Assembly: GCA_018136815.1 (NCBI GenBank)
Contig: CM030942.1
Coordinates: 2,927,546 to 2,991,545 of the forward strand
Source of the DNA: Isochrysis galbana
Lineage: Eukaryota; Haptophyta; Isochrysidales; Isochrysidaceae
Direction of reading: 5' to 3'
DNA: 64,000 bases
Within the stretch, counting starts at the first letter, position 1. Every line of letters starts with the position of its first letter. A program made the translations under genes and the position numbers. Positions 54,200 through 62,126 of this stretch are shown piece by piece. The notes beneath the pieces are model-generated. The model had not been told where the DNA came from. It did no database searches and worked only from the letters and a program-made list of their open reading frames with translations.

Positions 54200-55619
54200 T
54201 CATTGCCCGTTTGCTTGCACCGATGCCGGCTGAGCCATGTTCTCCTTCTCCTCTGACTCGCCCGTCTCGCTCGTTGGCGCATGCTCATGAGGCTTATTTG
54301 GTGCCTCTCCATCCCGTTTGCTTGGTGGCCGACCCTTGCTGTCGACTGGTTGCTCTGCTGCCTTGTCTTTTGTGGCATCCTCTACATGTCGCTCGTTCCC
54401 ATGCGTGAAGCGGCAGCGTTCACCGTAACGGCATGCGCCGCGGCCGAAATCTCGGCATGGTGGCATGCCCGAGGTCCCATGCGAGGACTTGGGGCCCGGA
54501 CGCTCAGTGACAACCATGGGTGGGGAGCCCTCCTCATCGATGGCCGCCTCACAAAAGCCCCAGATGATAATTGACACACGGCCCATTGCACCCGATTGCT
54601 TCTCCTTTGGGACGGCATTCACGCCGTGCTTCCATCGGATGTTGACATCGCGGCCAAAAGCATACATCGATCCATTAGGCATCGGAAAGTAGGCAGCTGT
54701 CGGATCGGCTCCGTCTGCATGCTCGGCGCGGCGGAATCCAACTTCGCGTTCGTCGCCGAAGGACACGCCTACTGTAATGTTCTGCTGGCGGGCGCGCTGC
54801 TCGTTGAAGGCGGCGGAGTCATGATGGAAAGCTTTCCAATCTTGGGCATCCACGTACCTGGCGCCGATGGGGAATAAGAAGGGCTGAGATCCCGGCGTGT
54901 CTCTGTTGGGTCGTGGGGAGTGTCAGGATTAGAGACGGGCAGGATACGCAACAGGACCGTTGGCTTGGTCCGCGCGGCTGCTTCGGAGCTCACCAGTTGA
55001 AGCGCGTTGAGGCCGACGAGGGGCGTATGTGAAAGTACTCGCAGACATCGCGCACAATCTTGTCAAAGAGCGCACCGCCAGGAGACTTGGTGATCAGGTG
55101 GCAACCTTCATGCCACGAGATCCACTCCGCCTTGGCGTTGGTCTTCTGGATGTCGCGCATGGCATCGACAAGCTCGTGGTACATGCGAAAATCCGACTCG
55201 TCGCAGAAGAAGCCTGGGACAATCCAGATGTCATCGTGTGTCATCTCCTTGGCGAGTCGCGACTTGCGCGGGTCACCCACCCGCACGCGCATGTGAGGCC
55301 TCACAAGCGTGGAGCGCGGGTCGAAGGAGTCAGAGTTGCGTCCATTGGTCGTCTTGGTCTGTCGGACACGCCCACGAGGGTCGTCGTAAGGCCGGTCATC
55401 TGGTATCCTCCTGTGCCCCCCCCCCCCGTCATCGCCTCGCAAGGACACCCCTCGTCGAGCTTGGGCCTCCCTTCTCCCTCCTCGTGAGCGGTCGCGAGAG
55501 CGTTGGTCTGGATCAGTGCGGTCCCGCCGCCGCTCTGCCGCTCTGCGCCGCTCGTCCTCTCGCCGCCGCTCGCGCCTCTCGCCGGCAATCTCGTCGAGCG
55601 AGAGGTCGAGCCGGCTCAT
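54200..55619 (-). CDS. AlkB-like 2-oxoglutarate/Fe(II) dioxygenase with CCCH zinc finger, 2 exons
   Basis: Exons 55619-54994 and 54857-54200 join through a GTGAGC donor and GCCAG acceptor (phase 2), giving 427 residues. Residues 1-100 are Arg/Asp/Glu-rich and disordered, like RNA-associated tails. The oxygenase core begins about residue 128 (DDIWIVPGFFCDE). The splice creates FNWYVDAQDWKAFHHD, giving the iron motif H220-x-D222. Then come VSFGDEREVGFRR, the distal iron histidine H286 (IRWKHGVNAVP) and the 2-oxoglutarate arginine R302 (GRVSIII). A CCCH finger, C343-x7-C351-x5-C357-x3-H361, lies near the C-terminus. AlkB enzymes demethylate DNA or RNA. The finger and basic tail suggest an RNA substrate, which is inference. 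The upstream leader on the coding strand is GA/G-rich. Confidence 0.85.
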
Positions 55620-55626
55620 CGTGACA

Positions 55627-55720
55627 AAGACCGCTCCCCCACCCCCTCTCCTCTCTCCTCTCCCTTCCCCGCCCTCCTCCCCCCCCTAGTTTCTCTCCCC
55701 TGCAAATCTCTCCCTCCGAT
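55627..55720 (-). promoter_or_regulatory. GA/G-rich leader of AlkB-like gene
   Basis: On the minus strand the sequence just upstream of the ATG at 55619 is GGGAGGAGAG-type purine text, parallel to the leaders of other genes here. Confidence 0.45.
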
Positions 55721-56101
55721 GCGCTCCACACTTCTTCCCTCTCTCTTCCTCTCCCGCTCTCTCCCTCTCCGTCTTCCTCCCCCCTCGTCTCCCCCCTTTC
55801 TTATAGTAATAGTAGTATTTACTCCTCTCCCTCTCTTGAATCGTAGCTTCCCGCTCAAAGAAGGAGTGAGACCGAGCGAGCGAAGGAAGAGAGAGAGTGA
55901 GGGAAAAGAGTTGGTTCGCGCGGGAGAAGAGAGCGCGGGAAGAGAGAAGAGAGCCAGGAGTACATCTCAAAGTTTACTCCTCGTGGTAATTTATTTTGAG
56001 GAATCTTTACCAACTTACTTTACCGCTACTTGCACGGCGCGGGGCAGAGTGCCTATGTTCTTATGTTTACTCACTACGACCCACCCACCCTTACCCATCG
56101 A

Positions 56102-56206
56102 CAGCTCCACCCTTGGAAACCCACGTGAGAGACCGATCCGCATCGCGACCTACAACATGAACGGCACCAAGGGTAGGGCGGTCAAACACGCCTTTTTTTA
56201 CTTCTA
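56102..56206 (+). mobile_element. Remnant of a LINE endonuclease start
   Basis: The frame reads RERPIRIATYNMNGTKGRAV before a stop. IRIATYNMNG matches the first strand of APE-type endonucleases at the start of LINE ORF2 proteins (IRI-x-T-x-N-x-NG). The domain is cut off after about 15 residues. Confidence 0.45.
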
Positions 56207-56411
56207 AGGGTGAACATTCACTAAGTCAAGATATTAAGGTTTTATCACGCGATCTTTAGGGTATTCTACTGGAAATGGGTATTGTTGCGGGTGGGGGGGG
56301 GGCGCAGCAAGCCCGTTCCAATTTTAGGTCGCTGGCTCCCCTTCACCGTTCGGACTCAGGCGGCTTGCCTTCATTTGGTCTCCTTTCCCTCGGGGTTTCT
56401 TCTAGGGGTAG

Positions 56412-56502
56412 GCCAAAATATCCGGATATATCTCCTGGATATTTGGGCAGATTTTTTGGAATTAGATATCTGTGGATATTTCAAGGATATTTGGGTGCGT
56501 CT
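56412..56502. repeat. Hairpin-like element with GGATAT words
   Basis: CCAAAATATCCGGATAT at the left and GGATATTTCAAGGATATTTGGG at the right are inverted relatives. About 90 bp, non-coding. Confidence 0.5.
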
Positions 56503-56824
56503 GGGCCCCTCAACGCAAAAAGAAAACTTGCCGGCGCGTGTGCGCGGGGTGAGAGGGCGACGTGAGGCTGGCGCTACCATGAGTACGAGGTGAGACTAGT
56601 AGATACGTAATAAAATGATTCGTTACCGTAAGAAAAACTTCTATGACATCACGTAGCCACTGTCCATCATGGGAGGTGTGGCGCGGTGCGGCGGTGTGGC
56701 GGTGTGGCTGCATGCCCTTGCCTCCGGCCTCTGCCCGGTCGCGAATGCGCGGCTTACCGCATTCGCACCGCCGTCACTCAGGTCCACGCCGCTCGACTCG
56801 CTCATGTCGCTCCGCGCCACGCAG

Positions 56825-57179
56825 GAACGCCGACAGAGATGTCGGCGATCAGCCGAGGCGCGCTCTGAGCGACCCTAGCGACTCGGACGAGTCGCGGCGC
56901 GGCGAGACCATCTTGGACGAGGAGGAGCGCGGCAGCGGGACCGTGGTGAACAATGAGATTGAAGAGACGACGGCCGGGCGTGCCTCGACCCCGATTCCAA
57001 CTATCCCATTGAAGGTAGGGTTGCAAGTACTCCACGAGACGTTCGGCAAGGGTGTGATCACTAAGATGGGTGAGGGAAGTCTCCACGGCATGAACGAGGT
57101 GGAGATGGAGTATTTCTCGCGAACCGAGAAGAAGCGCAAACGCACGTGGGTGAACAAGACGAGCGTCGTAGTGTCGTAG
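56825..57179 (+). CDS. Terminal (or near-terminal) exon of an acidic/beta-barrel-like protein, unrecognised
   Basis: After GCCACGCAG at 56816-56824 the frame is open to TAG at 57177-57179. An acidic segment (SDPSDSDESRRGETILDEEE) is followed by VGLQVLHETFGKGVITKMG and VEMEYF...TWVNKTSVV. The H-x-x-FG-x-G-x-I pattern and following strands resemble the small SH3/tudor-like barrels found at helicase or CarD-type termini. A GTGTCG donor at 57171 could instead splice to the exon beginning VQVDSLEEEEAEEVD at 57262, continuing the gene. Upstream exons were not identified. Family unknown. Confidence 0.4.
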
Positions 57180-58119
57180 TGCAGGTACGCATCGCCCGGA
57201 TTTGTGCATGTGGGGAGCATGCCTTTCACATTTACTCACTCTCCTCTCCACATGCACCTCAGGTCCAGGTTGACTCGCTCGAGGAGGAGGAGGCAGAGGA
57301 GGTTGATGCTAGCGTCGAGCACAGCGGTCCGTTGCTCGCGGCTCGCGGCCCACGAGCGTGCCCGCCAAATGAAGGTAAAGCCACCCCCCATGGGTGCACG
57401 GTCAGCAGCACCACCCGGCAGCCGCAAGACCCCCGAGCCCTCGCGTGACACCGCACTCGAGCGCTTGAAGAAGCACCCACACGACGAGCAACTGGAGCTC
57501 GCTCGTGGCGGCGGCGGCGGCGGCACCCCTAGTTTCTTCCCCTCCCTGTGGGGACTCTCACCCCAAAGGAGAGGCCCAGGAGCACCACGTACGCGACGAG
57601 AACGGCGTCGCCTTGGCTCGGCATGAGGGCGCGCCCCGAGAGGGCCTCCTTCGACAAGGATTCATTGTGGTGACGTTGGTGAACATCTCGAGGAGACGAG
57701 GAGAAAAAATAAGTGGTTAGAGGTAGCACCCCCCCCTCCACCACCTCATCGTGCTCAACCATGTCTATAAATGGAATGGCGGTTGATGATGTAGTACGCA
57801 AGCGATTGCAATGGATCATAAGTAAGATGGACGAGAACTTTAAAAATTCATCACACCTCTCTTTCCGCCATATGCCAATTCTAAATCTGCCATGCAGGTT
57901 ATGGCGGAAGCATTGGACAGCATCAGTCCACCGCCGCCGGTTGGGGTCAACCCGGGGGGGAGCAACAACTCCCTGAGGAGGCTGATTGAGTCGAACCCAA
58001 ATTTGTGGACGTACACTTTCGAATGTAAGTCCTTATTCAGTTCATTCAATTTCCAGCACAATACGAACATTAATAAAGACACCTTACATGCCATTTGCGA
58101 GACTGATAAATCATTCACA

Positions 58120-58245
58120 CTAGGCCCAGATAGAAATATGCAGGATATGTTTTGCATATTTTGGCCCATTTTCGGCGATTTTGCATATCTCTGCATATGT
58201 TGCATATTTGCTGCATATTTGGGAGGGGTATCTTTGCATATCTTG
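58120..58245 (+). repeat. ATATGCA-rich dispersed repeat, inverted copy of 487-533
   Basis: About 45 bases beginning ACTAGGCCCAGATAGAAATA are the exact inverse of the text at 487-533. Further TTTGCATAT/TGCATATTT words follow to about 58245. Confidence 0.75.
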
Positions 58246-58620
58246 CGGGTTGGTCGGGTCAATTGCGAAAGCAGCGATACGTCGGGCCAGTAGACGACGA
58301 ACGTGTTCACGTTGGAGCATCGAGAGACGGCCCTCGGGGTCGATCTTGGCGGCCTCAAGGAGCTTACGCTGGTCCTCGTCGAGCGACTCAATCACATCCG
58401 GCGAGTTAACGTCACCGACGCGGCGATAAGTTCCAGCGTGAATCTTGAATCGAACCTGTAGCGAAGCTACAGGATGGAACGACGAAAGGTGTAGAGGTTT
58501 GGGGTCAGTATTGACCACCGTAATCGCGATGGTGTGGTCGGAGTTCGGCCTCTCTACTTGAGGGATGACGAGAGGAGAGCTATCGATCGTTTCACGCGTA
58601 GGGAGTCGGTCCACGAGCAT
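58246..58620 (-). mobile_element. Ty3/gypsy-like pol fragment (protease-RT linker region)
   Basis: The minus-strand frame has PLHLSSFHPVASLQVRF, then ESLDEDQRKLLEAAKIDPEG and RRIAAFAIDPTNP. The L-x-x-x-QR-x-x-L...FA-x-DP pattern is typical of the stretch just before reverse transcriptase in Ty3/gypsy polyproteins. It stops at the ATATGCA repeat, with no RT core. Assignment is by pattern only. Confidence 0.4.
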
Positions 58621-58998
58621 GGCGCAGTCTTCGTGTTCTCGAAGAGCTAGCGGAATTCGGACGTGAAACGTTGCCGCGCCTAGGACACCGGGCCGAGCTC
58701 AGCTCACCATGAGACAAAGAGTATGAGCTGTACACAAACTTCGTTAATAAACTTCCAGATGACGAATATGGCCGGTTCATAAGGGCATACATCTCATTCA
58801 AAGGTTATGTCAATTACGATGAGCTCAAGCAAATTGCACAAAATGCGGGGTTAGTACACCAAATGGATAAAATTGTTAATCCAAATGAACATGATTTGAA
58901 TTCGATTCTGTTAGATGATAATATCAAGAGCAAGATGCAAGGACATTGGTGGATAGGGTGTTGTCAGTCTCGCGTAAGAATGAATGAACAAAAGATGC

Positions 58999-59090
58999 GA
59001 GACCCCCACGCTAGAAGGTCACGTTGACGACCAAAAGCGTTCAATTATCCCCATCCCTTTCGTTGATGCGAGAAGCAATCAATCACCACT
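58999..59090 (+). repeat. 90-bp dispersed repeat (copy of 15643-15733)
   Basis: GAGACCCCCACGCTAGAAGG through AAGCGTTCAATTATCCCC and CCCTTTCGTTGATGCGAGAAG to CAATCACCACT matches 15643-15733 with only a few differences. Confidence 0.85.
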
Positions 59091-59289
59091 GCCTTTGCTT
59101 GAATACTAGAAGTTTTTTTTTGTTTTTTGTGCCGGCGCATCGCGTATTTGGAAACGAGGGGTACCAAATGAAGGCAAACGACCTGGGTTCGTGCTGGCTT
59201 TGGGTTGGTTGTAGAGGGAAGGGAGAGTGGGAGAGGGAGTCAAGTGTTGAAGGAGTGCCCAAGGCAGGGCACTGAGTTGTAGGTTCTTG

Positions 59290-59760
59290 TGGCCCACAGG
59301 AGTGGGGTGAAAACGAGAAGTGAGTCAACATGGAAAACAGAGGCTTACTTAGGGTGCTCTCCGTAGGAGATTGATGGTTGTGAAGTGCCCTCCCATGTTG
59401 GGTGCACTGATGGTAGAGGTTTCCACCATGGGGAGGGCAGCTCAGCTGCCCTCCCACATGAGGTGCTTTGCTTGGGGTGGGAGGATTTCCCACTGTTGGA
59501 GGGGGCCTCAAAGACCCCCTGCAGCTGCTACGCAGAGCCATGGTGGCAGCACCTGTTCGGTGCCAGTGCTCGCCACCCCGCGCGCTTGCGCGGGTGTGGT
59601 TTGGATGGGCTGGATGGGCTTTGAGAGGGCTTTCTGACGAGCCGCCTCGGGCGGCATGGGGCGTCCCAGGTGGGGCGCGGTGGCGAGGGTCGCCTGGGGC
59701 TCGGGAGCGGTCGCGGCACGCTCCACGCTCCATAGGTCAAACTATAACAATAGTTTTTTC
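59290..59760 (-). mobile_element. Retroelement ORF1-like fragment (third copy)
   Basis: On the minus strand AAAACTATTGTTATAGTTTG precedes the ATG at 59726 (MERAATAPEPQATLATAPHL), closely matching the start of the 7495-8352 copy. A later frame reads PPHGGNLYHQCTQHGRAL, matching HPHGGNSYQQCTPRGRAL there. The copies share order but have drifted in frame. Confidence 0.6.
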
Positions 59761-60131
59761 TCATCTCACCCACAAGAACGACCCAAAAGACCCCGAGAAA
59801 CGAGAGACAGAATGCGGTCAGCAACGTGCGCGCGTCTACGTTTGTCTACAGAATATATAGATATAGCTGACAGGCCTGCCCCAGCCTGCCCCCCCCCGCC
59901 TGGCCCGTCGTAGTGCACGCGGGCCCACAGCCCCCTTAATTAAGCCTTATGGGGGGTAGTGGGTGCTGGGGTGAGAGTGTGGGGCTTAGGCGATGACGAG
60001 CGCGATACCGGAGAGGTGTGAGTCACTAGTAGCGTAGCGGATACCTTCAAGAATATTTATTTAGCACTAAGCAGTAAGCAGTAGGCATCTTATTCTTATT
60101 CAAGAGCTTTTTTGACATAAGCCCATATTGA
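59761..60131 (+). repeat. Repeat debris with AGTGCAC...CCTTATGG end shared with copy A
   Basis: The text around GTAGTGCACGCGGGCCC and GCCTTATGGGGGG (about 59910-59956) resembles the right end of the 32893-33545 repeat. The rest is spacer with ATATAGATATAGC. No gene. Confidence 0.45.
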
Positions 60132-60596
60132 TTATTTTCGTGAATGCGCCCACGGAAAAGGCAAGCACCAAGAACTCCCGACACTCCGCATCATGCATGA
60201 CAGACAACGAGCGAACCCGGAGACACGTCCTAGTGCGCTTGTATCGTCAATTTTTCGAGGAAGCGACGTGAGAGTGAGAGAGACTATAACGAACCAGTAG
60301 AGAAGATCAAAGACTCGAGCAGGGATTTGAATATGCGCGAGGACACAGTCACCAGCAATAGCAAGCGTGAGATGCTCTTGCTCGCACTGAAGAAGGTAGG
60401 TTGACGAGAAGCATGCTACAAAGAGAATCAAGGAGACAACAATCGACACGAACGGGTCGGCAAGCCATAATGACCGTGTGAAGATACCGGCAGGGCTGCG
60501 CATGGGTGCGAGCGATGCGTTACGCATGTTGGAAGCGTGAGGATTGTATACGAGACCAGCAACCAGCATGGGCTTCTCAGAGCGAACACACGGCAA
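60132..60596 (-). CDS. Open frame with hydrophobic helices, doubtful membrane protein
   Basis: 154 codons. Two hydrophobic segments are visible: ADPFVSIVVSLILFVACF and VFDLLYWFVIVSLTLTSL. The WLADPFVSIVVSL stretch recalls the DP-x-x-SI-type helix of cation diffusion facilitators, but the HD-x-x-x-D metal motifs are absent and the flanks do not match. No splice chain was found. It may be an exon of a transporter or chance openness in AT-richer DNA. Confidence 0.2.
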   Translation of the reverse strand: MPCVRSEKPMLVAGLVYNPHASNMRNASLAPMRSPAGIFTRSLWLADPFVSIVVSLILFVACFSSTYLLQCEQEHLTLAIAGDCVLAHIQIPARVFDLLYWFVIVSLTLTSLPRKIDDTSALGRVSGFARCLSCMMRSVGSSWCLPFPWAHSRK

Positions 60597-62126
60597 GCCG
60601 CTTGGCCGGCGGTCAGATTCAATTTTTGACCGATGTTGTCTTGACTTGCCGAGAACTTGGTATCACCGGAAGCTTCACACCATTCGCTACGCTCTTCAGC
60701 TCGCCTGGATCACTAGTGAAAGTTGCGCTTGCTTTTCCAGGAAAAGCGCACGGCATTCGCATGCAGGGCGCCTGCGCGCAAAACCTTGAGCTCGGTGAAC
60801 AGGATGGACGAACGCCGGAGAACAAGAACCGGGCCGTCACCGAATTTTACGTCGGATGCACCGCGGACTTTGGCATGAGAGCTCATCTGGACGCTTGGTT
60901 GAACGACACAGAATAGCCTCGAGCACAATTTCGGGCGTGACCGACATCGCGGAGTCGAGCGACTCCTCGCACCGGAAGCCGCAACTCTTAATGTACTTGC
61001 ATGCACAAGGACAGCCAAGACAACAAGTGACACCTCCTGAAGAACACACGGACACAAAACAATGTAACCCGCAGACAACCTTAACAACATTACTCTGAGC
61101 AAATCCATGTGAGGGCACCGCGGCATCATCGCAACCGATTGCAGCACACGCCAACGCCACCACATTCCGTAGAGAGAGATCGGCGTATTTGAGCTGCGAG
61201 CGAGAGAATCAGGCGAGGACGAACAAGAAAGGAAGCAGTGAGAGGCGTCTACATTTAAGTTGAGAAATTCGCCCGGTCAACCCTGAGCCAAATACGGCGA
61301 GGAGGAAACTATGGCACCATGCAGGGGAGCCCGACAGCGACAGCCAAAGAGAGCATGTCTTTGCGAAAGTCGCTTGCACAAGCTACACGGCGTTGCTGCC
61401 TGACTCCCATCGTAGAAATAGATGCGCACGTGGCATCAGCACAAAAAAGCCTAAAGAGCCCCTCGACACAGAATACAAGTTGGTGGCAGGAGCCACGGCG
61501 GAAGTTGTTGCCATCCACCGTGGAGCATATGCCAGAAGAGCAGGAATTCGGGCGTGACGAGCGAGGAAAAAGAGGTCTTCCTCGCTATCCCAACCCCTCT
61601 CGCCCCGCCCGCTTCCTTTCTCTCCAACTCTTCAACACGTCAGTACTCGCTCAGTCGCCCCGTCTTCTCGGTGGCGAAATCAATGAGGAGCGGGCCTTCT
61701 CAACATAGTTTCACGAATGTCAGATCCGAACAGTTCGGCGTACTGTGATGGAGCAGCCGTGCGTCCTTCGCCGACAGCTGGGCAAATGGAAGTCGAATCT
61801 GCAGCCATACGGTGTGTACGCTCGTGGGAGTCATGGCATATGTGCCGCTCATCACCAGACGCCTCATACGCCGATGGACGTCATGCAAGCCGGAGTCCAG
61901 GCACGTCGGGCAGTGAACGGCAGCACGGAAGCACAAGCTTGGTCTCAGCCGGGCGGAAACTTCCCACAGTGCTGCACCCATGCAACATATCCTTCTGATT
62001 CATCGATCAGAAACCGTCAAATGAGTGAACGATCCGGTGACGCGCGCACCACATGGCACCCTTCTAGACTAAGGCGGAGGTTCAACCTCCGCCCCGCCAC
62101 AAATGCAATACGTCCTACGTCGACCG
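60597..62126. other. Gene-less or unresolved stretch
   Basis: Frames are open on both strands (for example 60506-60916 and 61554-61748, +) without recognisable domains or supported splices. The part next to 62127 is probably the 3' UTR of the polymerase gene. Nothing more can be supported. Confidence 0.35.

Larger units (their letters stand above)
57761..59027 (+). pseudogene. AT-rich coding remnant, interrupted by a retroelement fragment
   Basis: Two blocks have AT-rich codon use unlike the rest. The first (57898-58024) reads VMAEALDSISPPPPVGVN, then LIESNPNLWTYTFE, and ends at a textbook GTAAGT donor. The second (58714-59027, after a GAG acceptor) reads KEYELYTNFVNKLPDDEYGR and continues with NYDELKQIAQNAGLVHQMD and IKSKMQGHW. 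Donor phase 1 and acceptor phase match. The 690-base gap holds a minus-strand Ty3-like fragment. The second block breaks into a 90-bp dispersed repeat near 58999. A further ATG block begins at 57761 (MSINGMAVDDVVRKRL), but its splice phase is unresolved. Family unknown. It could be a transferred gene, part of a mobile or viral element, or an unusual host gene. Confidence 0.4.

Noticed and set aside
60132-60596. Zinc transporter (CDF) assignment for the hydrophobic frame
   Set aside because: Only one helix resembles the family; metal-binding HD motifs and the C-terminal domain are missing. Kept as a doubtful frame only.
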